Origin: CAZTCJ01 sp964612085
Lineage (GTDB): Bacteria; Pseudomonadota; Alphaproteobacteria; JAJFIK01
Direction: 5' to 3'
Length of the DNA: 25,375 bases
Assembly: GCA_964612085.1 (NCBI GenBank)
Contig: CAZTCJ010000058.1
Location: 1 to 25,375, forward strand
Shown: piece by piece, positions 13,541 through 21,598 of the stretch
Position numbering within the stretch: position 1 is the stretch's first letter
Layout of the letters: each line of letters starts with the position of its first letter
The notes under the pieces: generated by a model
What the model saw: the letters and a program-made list of their open reading frames with translations, nothing else
Database searches by the model: none
What the model was told of the DNA's origin: nothing
Program-made: the position numbers and the translations under genes

Positions 13541-15760
13541 ATGTCCGATACGCGCAATTTCATTCTCTTTATCGCTTTGTCCATGGGCATCCTGTTCTTG
13601 TGGCAGACCTTTGTCGGCGGTCCGGCCCTGGAGCAGGAACAGGCCCGGCTGGAAGCCGAGCGCGCGGATCAGCCGCAATCGGAAACCGGCGCGGACGGGT
13701 TCCATAATGATCAGACCGATGCCTATGACACGGCGATCCCGACGCCCGCTGCCGACAGCGATCTGCCCGTGCCCGATGCCGGCAGCACGGCGACCGTGCC
13801 GGTCGGCGGCGGCTTCAACGTGCCGCGCGCGGCGGCGCTGCAAGCGTCGGAGCGGATCGCCATCGATACCCCGTCGGTTCAAGGCTCCATCGCGCTCACG
13901 GGTGCGCGCATCGACGATATCGAGCTGAAGCGCTACCAGACCACGACGGATCCGGACAGTCCGATCGTGACCCTGTTCTCGCCGAAACAGGCCGAAAACG
14001 CTTATTACGCCCAGTTCGGATGGACGGCTCAGCCGGGCGCGGCCACCAAGCTGCCCGACGGTACGTCGCAATGGACGCCCGTTTCTCCCGGTCCTCTGAC
14101 GCCGGACAATCCGGTGCAGCTTTATTGGGACAATGGCGAGGGTCTGCGCTTTTCCATCAAATACGAGATCGACGAGAATTACCTGATCACCGCGACCCAG
14201 TCGGTGATGAATGGCACGAGCCAGCCGGTCACCCTGTTCCCTTACGGCCTGGTGCAGCTTCACGGCGCGCCGAAGACCCAGGGCTTCTGGATCCTGCACG
14301 AAGGCTTTCTCGGCGTCTTCGACGGCACTCTGGAACAGATCGGCTATAACGGGCTTGAGGACGGAGAATTCTCCGCCCAGGCCAGCGGCGGCTGGCATGG
14401 CATCACCAGCAAATACTGGATGGCGGCGCTGGCGCCCGGCGGCGGCGAGGCCTATTCGGCGCGGTTCCGCACCCGGCCCGCGCGCGGCGATACCATCTAT
14501 CAGGCCGATTATCTCCTGGGCGGCCAGACCGCCGCGCCTGGTGCGAGTGTGCAGTCCCAGTCGCGCCTGTTCGCCGGGGCCAAGAAGGCCGAACTGCTTC
14601 AGCAGTATCAGGACGAATACAGCATCGAGCGCTTTGATCTGGCGATCGACTGGGGCTGGTTCTTCTTCCTGACGAAGCCGTTCTTCCTGGCGCTGAATTT
14701 CCTGGCCAATCTGACCGGCAATTTCGGCGTGGCGATCCTGCTCTTCACCGTGCTTGTGAAACTCGTCTTCTTCCCGCTCGCCAATCAGTCTTATGCGGCG
14801 ATGACCAAGATGAAGAAGGTCCAGCCGGATATGATCAAGATCCGGGACCGCTACAAGGAAGACAAGATGCGCCAGCAGCAGGAGCTGATGGCGCTTTACA
14901 AACGGGAAAAGATCAACCCCATGGCGGGCTGCCTGCCGGTGCTTATTCAGATCCCGGTGTTCTTCTCGCTCTACAAAGTCCTGTTCGTGACCATCGAAAT
15001 GCGGCATGCGCCGTTTTTCGGCTGGATCCAGGATCTCTCCGCGCCCGACCCGACGACGATCTTCAACCTGTTCGGCCTGATCCCTTGGGATCCCTCGACC
15101 GTGCCGATGATCGGGCCGTTCCTGATGATCGGCATCTGGCCTTTGATCATGGGCGCCAGCATGTGGTTCCAGATGCAGATGAACCCGCAGCCCACGGACG
15201 AGATCCAGAAAAAGGTCTTCGCCTATATGCCGTTCCTGTTCACGATCCTGCTGGCGAGTTTCTCCGCGGGCCTCGTGATCTACTGGGCCTGGAACAATAT
15301 CCTCTCCATCGCCCAGCAATATGTCATCATGCGGCGCATGGGCGTGGAGCCCGAGTGGAAGAAGAATCTGAGCTGGGTCGGCGATTTCTTCAAAGGCGGC
15401 AAGTCGCAGGCGCTGGAGCCGCTGGGCGAGGCCGGACCGAAGCCCGCCACCCAGGAATTGTCCGCCGGGGATGGATCGGCCGATCGGACGGATCTGCCAG
15501 AGCAGACGGCTCAGACNNNNNNNNNNNNNNNNNNNNNNNNNNNNNNNNNNNNNNNNNNNNNNNNNNNNNNNNNNNNNNNNNNNNNNNNNNNNNNNNNNNN
15601 NNNNNNNNNNNNNNNNGAGCAGACGGCTCAGACGGAGCAGGCCGATCCGCCCAAGAGCGAGAGCAGCGAATCCAAGACCACGGCCGAGGGCGGCAAGAAA
15701 GCCCAGGGCGGCAGAAAAGGCCGCGGCGGCAAAAAAAGGCCGGGACGGCAAGGCGCGTGA
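13541..15760 (+). CDS. yidC: membrane protein insertase YidC (interrupted by assembly gap)
   Basis: The inner-membrane insertase that acts alone or with SecYEG. The first membrane helix is at about residues 7-25. A linker rich in Ala, Asp, Gln and Pro follows, then the large periplasmic beta-sandwich domain (about 95-350). The conserved five-helix core (about 368-608) includes KINPMAGCLPVLIQIPVFF and IEMRHAPFFGWIQDLS. Beyond the core is a long low-complexity tail ending in a Lys/Arg/Gly-rich stretch, of the kind that can contact ribosomes. The tail contains 100 Ns (15517-15616), so its true length is unknown; both flanks are in the same frame. A run of seven As lies at 15731-15737. The stop overlaps the engB GTG. 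The ATG at 13541 follows GAGAGG at rather long spacing. Confidence 0.95.
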   Translation: MSDTRNFILFIALSMGILFLWQTFVGGPALEQEQARLEAERADQPQSETGADGFHNDQTDAYDTAIPTPAADSDLPVPDAGSTATVPVGGGFNVPRAAALQASERIAIDTPSVQGSIALTGARIDDIELKRYQTTTDPDSPIVTLFSPKQAENAYYAQFGWTAQPGAATKLPDGTSQWTPVSPGPLTPDNPVQLYWDNGEGLRFSIKYEIDENYLITATQSVMNGTSQPVTLFPYGLVQLHGAPKTQGFWILHEGFLGVFDGTLEQIGYNGLEDGEFSAQASGGWHGITSKYWMAALAPGGGEAYSARFRTRPARGDTIYQADYLLGGQTAAPGASVQSQSRLFAGAKKAELLQQYQDEYSIERFDLAIDWGWFFFLTKPFFLALNFLANLTGNFGVAILLFTVLVKLVFFPLANQSYAAMTKMKKVQPDMIKIRDRYKEDKMRQQQELMALYKREKINPMAGCLPVLIQIPVFFSLYKVLFVTIEMRHAPFFGWIQDLSAPDPTTIFNLFGLIPWDPSTVPMIGPFLMIGIWPLIMGASMWFQMQMNPQPTDEIQKKVFAYMPFLFTILLASFSAGLVIYWAWNNILSIAQQYVIMRRMGVEPEWKKNLSWVGDFFKGGKSQALEPLGEAGPKPATQELSAGDGSADRTDLPEQTAQXXXXXXXXXXXXXXXXXXXXXXXXXXXXXXXXXXEQTAQTEQADPPKSESSESKTTAEGGKKAQGGRKGRGGKKRPGRQGA
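15517..15616. other. 100-N assembly gap within the yidC tail
   Basis: Exactly 100 Ns, a usual placeholder for a gap of unknown size. The 17 bases before it (15500-15516) and after it (15617-15633) are identical, GAGCAGACGGCTCAGAC, and are in the same codon phase. Confidence 0.98.
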
Positions 15761-16464
15761 CGACGCAGACCCCGCTGATCGGTCCGGGGGCGGACGGCAT
15801 GGATCTCGATCTGGAAGCCGGACGCCTTCTCTTCACCCAGGCCTGCGATTTCATGCTGGGTGTCGAAGGACTCGACCATCTGCCCGGTCCGGACACTCCG
15901 GAAGTGGCCTTCGCGGGCCGCTCCAATGTGGGCAAGTCGAGCCTGATCAATGCGCTCACCGGCCGCAACACCCTGGCGCGCACCTCCAACACGCCGGGCC
16001 GCACCCAACAGCTCAATTTCTTCCGTCTGGGGTCCCCGGCGCGCGGGCATCTGACGCTGGTCGATCTGCCGGGCTACGGTTTCGCGCGGGTCTCCAAGGA
16101 AAAAGTGGCGCGTTGGACGGCGCTTCTCAAAGCGTATTTGCGCGGGCGGCCCAATTTACGCCGCGCCCTTGTGCTGATTGACGGACGGCACGGGCTGAAA
16201 GAGCCCGATCACGAGATCATGGCCATGATGGACGAGGCGGCGGTCTCCTATCAGATCGTCTTGACCAAGGCCGACAAGGTGCCGGACGCGGACCGGGCGA
16301 AGCTCTGGACGGCGGCGGAACGGGATCTGAAGGCCCATGTGGCGGCCCATCCCCGGCTCATCGCCACATCGAGCCGCACGGGCTGGGGCATCGCGGAATT
16401 GCGGGCGGAACTGGCGGCCCTGGCCGCGCCGCCCGCGCCGGGCCATGACGGACGGGAGATTTGA
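15757..16464 (+). CDS. engB: ribosome-assembly GTPase EngB/YihA
   Basis: A 235-residue TRAFAC-class GTPase needed for 50S subunit assembly. The nucleotide motifs are in order: G1 GRSNVGKS (54-61), a G2 Thr in the TSNTPGRTQ region (76-84), G3 DLPGYG (103-108), G4 TKAD (170-173) and G5 TSS. The start is taken as GTG at 15757, which overlaps the yidC stop as GTGA. An ATG at 15799 would give 221 residues and begin closer to the conserved part. It belongs to the rpmH-rnpA-yidD-yidC-engB-argB order, and argB follows after 21 bases. Confidence 0.95.
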   Translation: MTTQTPLIGPGADGMDLDLEAGRLLFTQACDFMLGVEGLDHLPGPDTPEVAFAGRSNVGKSSLINALTGRNTLARTSNTPGRTQQLNFFRLGSPARGHLTLVDLPGYGFARVSKEKVARWTALLKAYLRGRPNLRRALVLIDGRHGLKEPDHEIMAMMDEAAVSYQIVLTKADKVPDADRAKLWTAAERDLKAHVAAHPRLIATSSRTGWGIAELRAELAALAAPPAPGHDGREI

Positions 16465-16485
16465 GGATATGACGGGCAGGCAGTC

Positions 16486-17448
16486 ATGACCGGGACATCG
16501 CGATCGAGATCGGGCTCCAGAAGCCCCGAGGAGCGGGCCGCGGCCGACCGTTTGCGCGAAGAATGGCTGCAAACGGGCCGCACCCTGACCAATGCCCTGC
16601 CCTATATTCTGCGCTATGACAAAAAGCCCGTGGTCATCAAATATGGCGGCCATGCCATGGGCAATGCGGCGCTGGCGGAAGGTTTCGCCAAGGATATCGT
16701 TTTTCTCAAGCAGATCGGCGTCAATCCGATCGTGGTCCATGGTGGCGGGCCCCAGATCGGGGTCATGCTCGACCGGCTGAAGATCCAGAGTTCGTTCGTA
16801 CATGGACTGCGTGTCACCGATGCGGAAACCATCGATGTGGTGGAGATGGTGCTCGCGGGCTCCATCAACAAGCAGATCGTCACCGCCATCAATCACGCGG
16901 GCGGCAATGCGCTCGGCCTGACGGGCAAGGACGGCAATCTGATCATTGCCAAGAAACTGCACCGCAAGGAGCGCGACCCTTCCTCCAATATTGAACAGGT
17001 GCTCGATCTGGGCTTCGTGGGCGAGCCGGACCAGGTCGATCCCAGCGTGCTCGAATCGATCATCCGCTCCGATGTCATTCCGGTGATCGCGCCGATCGGT
17101 CTGGGCCGGGGCGGCGAGACCTACAATATCAACGCGGATACGGCGGCGGGCGCTCTCGCGGCCGCCATGAACGCCGTGCGCCTGTTGCTTTTGACCGATG
17201 TGGCGGGCGTGCTCGACGCGGACGGTCAGTTGATCGATCACTTGACGCCGGAAGCAGCGCTTGAATTGATCGGCCAAGGCGTGGCATCAGGCGGCATGAT
17301 CCCGAAGATCGGCACGGCGGTGGACGCGGTGCGGGCCGGGGCGGAAGGCGCGGTCATTCTCGATGGGCGGATGCCCCACGCGCTTCTTCTGGAATTGTTC
17401 ACGCCGGATGGGGCCGGCACGTTGATTTGCGACCAGAACGGATCCTGA
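16486..17448 (+). CDS. argB: acetylglutamate kinase
   Basis: A 320-residue amino-acid kinase catalysing the second step of arginine synthesis, ATP-dependent phosphorylation of N-acetylglutamate. Seen: VVIKYGGHAMG (about 49-59) with the catalytic Lys, VVHGGGPQI (83-91), NINADTAAGALA for ATP/Mg binding, and SGGMIPKI near the C-terminus. The N-terminal helix region (about 15-45) resembles the extension of arginine-sensitive hexameric ArgB enzymes, so feedback inhibition is likely but inferred. The ATG at 16486 overlaps the stop of a 6-codon frame beginning at 16469 that has its own GAGG. Confidence 0.96.
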   Translation: MTGTSRSRSGSRSPEERAAADRLREEWLQTGRTLTNALPYILRYDKKPVVIKYGGHAMGNAALAEGFAKDIVFLKQIGVNPIVVHGGGPQIGVMLDRLKIQSSFVHGLRVTDAETIDVVEMVLAGSINKQIVTAINHAGGNALGLTGKDGNLIIAKKLHRKERDPSSNIEQVLDLGFVGEPDQVDPSVLESIIRSDVIPVIAPIGLGRGGETYNINADTAAGALAAAMNAVRLLLLTDVAGVLDADGQLIDHLTPEAALELIGQGVASGGMIPKIGTAVDAVRAGAEGAVILDGRMPHALLLELFTPDGAGTLICDQNGS

Positions 17449-17490
17449 GCCACGGCGCGGGCCGGAGAAGATAACGCGGGAGACGGACGA

Positions 17491-18549
17491 TTGGGCGGGA
17501 CGGTTTTTTCCATCAGGGGACTTTTCGCGGGCCTCTTATGCGCGGCGGCCATGTTGATCGGCGCTGGCACCGACAAGGCCGAGGCGGCGGCCGGTCTGCA
17601 ATTCTGCAATCACACCACCTATGTGGTGCGCTCGGCGATCGCGCTGCCGGAGACCGATGGCTGGCTGGTGCGCGGCTGGGTGCAGTTGCGGCCCGGCGAA
17701 TGCCGCCCCGTTCTTAAGCGTCTGCCGGCCTCGCCCAGCTTTTATGTCTATGCGGAATCGAGCACCGCCCATCAGGGGGAGGTGCAGCGCTGGGTCGGCA
17801 GCCGGCCGTTCTGCATCGGCCTTGAGGATTTCGAATTCTCCGGACCCGCCAATTGCGCCGAAGGCGGCGGGCAGATGCGCCTGTTCGCGCGCATGGAAAT
17901 CACGGCGGATGCCACGGAATGGACCCACCGCTTCCGCGAGCCCTCCTCCAGGCCCTTGACCTTGCGCAAGGCCCGGGTCGGCGGCATTCAGCGGCTCCTG
18001 CGTCAGGCGGGCTATTACACCGGCAGCATCGACGGCTATCTGGGCCGGCGCACCAAGCGTTCGATCACCAAGGCCAAGAAGGATCTGCTGGTCGAGGAAT
18101 CGGGCTTTGAATCGAGCCAGTTGCTGGATTCGCTCCTGTCCACGGTGATCGGCAGCCAGCAGGATCTGGGCTTCCGGCTGTGCAATCAGACCCCGTACGA
18201 AGTGTGGTCGGCCGTTGCGTTCGGTCCGGACGATTCCTGGCGCTCGCGCGGCTGGTGGTCGCTCGATCCCCAGGCCTGCGTTCAGGTTCTGAAGGACGAG
18301 CTGCCCGATCAGTTCATCTATATCTATGGCGAGGCGGTGTCCCAGGAAGGCTGGCGCATCACCTGGGACGGCGAGCATCCTTTTTGCATTTCCGATGTGA
18401 AATTCGAAATCGACGGCAGCGATCAGTGTACCCAGCGGGGCTTTCAGAACGCCCAGTTCCAGCGTGTCGATACGGAAGGCAAAGGCGGCTGGGAACTTTA
18501 TTTCCGCGAGGAAGACGCCACAATCGCGCCCAAGTCGGAAACGCCTTAA
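17491..18549 (+). CDS. secreted protein with two DUF1036 domains around a peptidoglycan-binding-like segment
   Basis: A 352-residue protein. The start is TTG at 17491, after GGGAGA, because only this start gives a full signal peptide (hydrophobic to about 26, cleavage near AEA). DUF1036 copy 1 covers about 36-149 and copy 2 about 227-339. The copies share LxFxxCNxTxYxVxSA, a Gly-Trp core, and four cysteines at matching spacing (39, 71, 108, 122 and 231, 263, 299, 313). Between them, 163-200 (GIQRLLRQAGYYTGSIDGYLG) looks like a PG_binding_1 repeat. DUF1036 function is not known; a periplasmic or cell-wall role is inferred. It follows argB by 42 bases. Its TAA stop overlaps the stop of the convergent DUF2336 gene. 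Confidence 0.85.
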   Translation: MGGTVFSIRGLFAGLLCAAAMLIGAGTDKAEAAAGLQFCNHTTYVVRSAIALPETDGWLVRGWVQLRPGECRPVLKRLPASPSFYVYAESSTAHQGEVQRWVGSRPFCIGLEDFEFSGPANCAEGGGQMRLFARMEITADATEWTHRFREPSSRPLTLRKARVGGIQRLLRQAGYYTGSIDGYLGRRTKRSITKAKKDLLVEESGFESSQLLDSLLSTVIGSQQDLGFRLCNQTPYEVWSAVAFGPDDSWRSRGWWSLDPQACVQVLKDELPDQFIYIYGEAVSQEGWRITWDGEHPFCISDVKFEIDGSDQCTQRGFQNAQFQRVDTEGKGGWELYFREEDATIAPKSETP

Positions 18550-19832
18550 GCGATCTTGAAATACTCCAGATGCCAGCGCATTTCCTCTTCAGGCAGAGGA
18601 TAATGGACCCCTTCCCGCGCCAGGAGGATCTCGTCGCGCGGCACGAGGGCGACGGTCTGCTGGATGGTCAAGGCCGCGCGCATGGGCAGGCCCGCATGCC
18701 AGCAGAGCGCCGTCACCGGCTTGGCGTTGCGGGTCTTGAGGATGCGTGACACGGTCTCGGTGTCGGTCTTGGCCAGATGGGCCAAGGCTTCGATGACGGC
18801 GGGCCGGTCGCCGTTTTCCGCCGCTTCCGTAAGAAAGGTCTCGTCCAGTTGACCGGTTCTGGCCGCCGCCTGGACCCGCTCGGCGGCCGTGATCTCGGCG
18901 GGCTCCTCCGTCAGGGCCGTGTCCTCAGCAGACAGACGGTCATTGACCCGTTGGCGCAGCCAGCGGGCGGTCTCGTCATCGAGACCTGTGCGGCCCGCCA
19001 GTTCCTCGACCAGGCTTGCGGCGGCAAAACCGGCGATCCGGCGCATGGCGCGTACGGACAGATCCGCACGCTGCACCAGCGGTCCGTGCAAGGCCTCGGC
19101 CGTCTCCGCCTGGTCGATGATCGTGGCCATGGTCTCTTCGCGGATGCGGGCATTGGGATTGGTCAGCAGATGGGCGATCGCGGGGATCTCCAGAGAGGCG
19201 ACGATTTCGTCCGTCACCGCCTCGCTGACCTCGCGCCGTTTCGCGATGGCCGACACGGCGCCGTCCACGCGCGCGGCGGCGATCAGTTCGATCAGGTCGC
19301 TGTCGTTGAGCAGCGGTGAATACTCGATCACGGGCAGGGCGACGGCGGCGTCCCGGTCGAATGCCAGGGTACGGATGACATCCGGAGGTGCGATGCGGCT
19401 TTGGCACAGTTCCTCGGCCATGATCTGGCGCACGCGCACGGCCTGGTCCTGGGCGAGCCGTTGCAGCAAGTCCGTCACCTGGTCGCGGATCTGGCAGGTC
19501 TCACCGCCATCCAGGCCGGGCATCAGACGGGCGATCTTGCGCGTGAGCTGGGCGCGCACGCTGTCCTCGCTGTCGATCGCGAGAATGTCATAGGCTTGGG
19601 GCGGCGTGTTCGGATTTGCGGCGATCTTGGCGCGAACCGACGTGTCCGGATCACTGGCCAGGTAATAAAGCATTTCCGGCGGCGTGTCGGGCGAGGCGGC
19701 TAGGGTCAGGCGCGCCGGTTTGGAGCCCGCGCTCAAGGCGTCCCGGGCTTCCGCATAAGACGGTTGCGTTTTTGTCTTGCGGCTGCGCCAATTGGGCGCG
19801 TTGAGAAGCCGCGCGAGCATTGCTTTGAACAT
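18546..19832 (-). CDS. DUF2336 helical-repeat protein
   Basis: A 428-residue soluble, all-helical protein of a family largely confined to alphaproteobacteria. HEAT/leucine-rich-variant repeats are evident near 40-90 (LAASPDTPPEMLYYLASDPD, then VRAKIAANPNTPP and VRAQLTRKIA). The DUF2336-typical stretch VIEYSPLLNDSDLIELI lies in the middle, and the C-terminus is rich in Glu. No enzyme motif is visible. Related proteins have been suggested to act in signalling, which I cannot confirm here. The ATG at 19832 has only a weak GAAG; a second ATG at 19820 is possible. It is convergent with the DUF1036 gene, sharing TTAA at the stops. Confidence 0.88.
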   Translation of the reverse strand: MFKAMLARLLNAPNWRSRKTKTQPSYAEARDALSAGSKPARLTLAASPDTPPEMLYYLASDPDTSVRAKIAANPNTPPQAYDILAIDSEDSVRAQLTRKIARLMPGLDGGETCQIRDQVTDLLQRLAQDQAVRVRQIMAEELCQSRIAPPDVIRTLAFDRDAAVALPVIEYSPLLNDSDLIELIAAARVDGAVSAIAKRREVSEAVTDEIVASLEIPAIAHLLTNPNARIREETMATIIDQAETAEALHGPLVQRADLSVRAMRRIAGFAAASLVEELAGRTGLDDETARWLRQRVNDRLSAEDTALTEEPAEITAAERVQAAARTGQLDETFLTEAAENGDRPAVIEALAHLAKTDTETVSRILKTRNAKPVTALCWHAGLPMRAALTIQQTVALVPRDEILLAREGVHYPLPEEEMRWHLEYFKIA

Positions 19833-19949
19833 GGCTTCGATTTGGGCAGCATAGGAAAGCCTGATTTTAAAGCGGTCGGCCTTACCGTCCGTTTAACCCG
19901 CCCGCCCGATGCATGGGCGGCCGCACGACAGCGCCATTACGAGGATGTC

Positions 19950-20657
19950 ATGGCATCAAGCCAAACCAGTCTGGACTTCCGCCGGATCGAAACCTGGGTG
20001 TTCGATCTCGACAACACGCTTTACGCCGCCAGCGAGCGCGTGTTCGATCAGGTGGACCGGCGCATGCGCAGTTTCATCGCCGATTTTCTGAAGGTGGACG
20101 AGACCGAGGCCCACCGCCTGCAGAAACTCTATTACCATGAGTACGGAACGACTTTGTCCGGCCTGATGGCGATCCACAATCTGGAGCCCAAGGCGTTTCT
20201 GGACTACGTCCATGACATCGACGCCTCGGTGATCGCGCCCAATCCGGCGCTCGACAAGGCTCTATGCCGGCTGCCGGGCCGCAAGGTCGTCTATACCAAC
20301 GGATCTCATTCCCATGCGGAGAATGTGCTGGACCGGATCGGCATCCAGAACCATTTCTCCGACATTTACGACATCGTCGCCGCCGACTATGTGCCCAAGC
20401 CCGAGCGCAGGGCCTATGAGCATATTTTCGCCAAGGCGCGGATCGAACCGGGCGCGGCCGTGATGTTCGAGGATATCGTCCGGAATCTGGAAGCGGCCCA
20501 TGCGCTGGGCATGACGACCGTATGGGTGCGGCCTGTGGGTGCCGATATACCGGATCTGTCGAACGAGACCGGGGATGTCTTGCTGGCGGATCATCCCCAT
20601 GTTCATCATGTGACGGACGACCTGACCGCGTTCCTGGACCGTTTGAGCGTTGCGTAA
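19950..20657 (+). CDS. HAD-superfamily pyrimidine 5'-nucleotidase
   Basis: A 235-residue HAD subclass IA phosphatase resembling yeast Sdt1-type pyrimidine 5'-nucleotidases. Motif I is DLDNTLY with nucleophile Asp19 and acid Asp21, motif II is Thr116 in YTNGS, motif III is Lys150 in PKPE, and motif IV is FEDIVRNL around Asp175. The ATG at 19950 follows GAGGA at good spacing. In alphaproteobacteria this gene commonly stands between argB and dapD; here the DUF1036 and DUF2336 genes separate it from argB. Nucleotidase specificity is by family resemblance only. Confidence 0.9.
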   Translation: MASSQTSLDFRRIETWVFDLDNTLYAASERVFDQVDRRMRSFIADFLKVDETEAHRLQKLYYHEYGTTLSGLMAIHNLEPKAFLDYVHDIDASVIAPNPALDKALCRLPGRKVVYTNGSHSHAENVLDRIGIQNHFSDIYDIVAADYVPKPERRAYEHIFAKARIEPGAAVMFEDIVRNLEAAHALGMTTVWVRPVGADIPDLSNETGDVLLADHPHVHHVTDDLTAFLDRLSVA

Positions 20658-20664
20658 GGCGCGC

Positions 20665-20692
20665 TTGACGCCGATCCTCAAGGCGCTAGGGT
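20665..20692 (+). promoter_or_regulatory. possible dapD promoter
   Basis: TTGACG (20665-20670) and TAGGGT (20687-20692) are separated by 16 bases in the 81-base spacer before dapD. The -35 box is a good match and the -10 box is fair for a high-GC alphaproteobacterium. Confidence 0.4.
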
Positions 20693-20738
20693 CGCCCGCA
20701 CATTGCCGCTTCGGCACAACCATCAATGAGATAATCAA

Positions 20739-21572
20739 ATGACCGACGCCACGCTGATCGCCACCATTGAAGCCGCCTGGGAGAGCCGGGACGGGATATC
20801 CGCCGACACCCAAGGGGATGTGCGCGAGGGTGTGACCCGCGCCCTCGATCTGCTCGACCGGGGCGTCGCGCGCGTGGCCGAGCCCGATAGTAATGGCGGC
20901 TGGCGGGTCAATGAGTGGCTGAAGAAAGCGGTCCTCCTGTCGTTCCGGCTCAATCCCATGCAGCCCATCGCGGGGGGGCCAGGGCAGGATGCTCATTGGT
21001 ATGACAAAGTGCCCTCGAAATTCGTAGGGTGGGGTGCGGAGCAATTTGCCGAGGCCGGATTCCGCGCCGTGCCCAACTGCGTGGTGCGCCACTCGGCCTA
21101 TGTCGCGCCGGGGGTCGTCCTGATGCCGAGTTTCGTCAATCTGGGCGCTTATGTGGGCGAAGGCACCATGGTCGATACCTGGGCCACCATCGGCTCCTGC
21201 GCGCAGGTCGGACGCAATTGCCATATCTCCGGCGGGGCGGGAATCGGCGGCGTTCTGGAACCCTTGCAGGCCGCGCCCGTCATCATCGAGGACGGCGTCT
21301 TTTTGGGCGCCCGTTCGGAAGTGGCTGAAGGCGTCATCGTAGGCGAGGGCTCGGTCCTGTCCATGGGCGTTTATCTGGGGGCCTCGACCAAGATCGTGAA
21401 CCGCGCATCAGGCGAGGTTTCTTATGGCCGTGTGCCGCCTTATTCCGTGGTGGTCTCCGGCACCATGGGCTCGGCCAATGGCGGGCCGCAGCTTTACTGC
21501 GCCGTGATCGTCAAGCAGGTGGACGAGCGCACCCGTGCCAAGACCTCGATCAACGAGCTGTTGCGGGGGTAA
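20739..21572 (+). CDS. dapD: tetrahydrodipicolinate N-succinyltransferase
   Basis: A 277-residue cytoplasmic enzyme that transfers succinyl from succinyl-CoA to tetrahydrodipicolinate in the succinylase branch of diaminopimelate/lysine synthesis. The left-handed beta-helix hexapeptide repeats run from about residue 105 to 240. Highly conserved blocks are EGTMVDTWATIGSCAQ, SGGAGIGGVLEPLQA, ARSEVAEGVIV and YCAVIVKQVD. The ATG at 20739 has only a weak upstream GAG. The stop overlaps a possible ATG of the next gene (TAATG). dapE, a frequent neighbour, is absent. Confidence 0.97.
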   Translation: MTDATLIATIEAAWESRDGISADTQGDVREGVTRALDLLDRGVARVAEPDSNGGWRVNEWLKKAVLLSFRLNPMQPIAGGPGQDAHWYDKVPSKFVGWGAEQFAEAGFRAVPNCVVRHSAYVAPGVVLMPSFVNLGAYVGEGTMVDTWATIGSCAQVGRNCHISGGAGIGGVLEPLQAAPVIIEDGVFLGARSEVAEGVIVGEGSVLSMGVYLGASTKIVNRASGEVSYGRVPPYSVVVSGTMGSANGGPQLYCAVIVKQVDERTRAKTSINELLRG

Positions 21573-21598
21573 TGGACGACCATGGGACAGGGGCACTG

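Noticed and set aside
13406..15751. 781-codon leftward open frame opposite yidC
   Set aside because: Antisense shadow of yidC, running through the N gap, with low-complexity composition and no recognisable motif.
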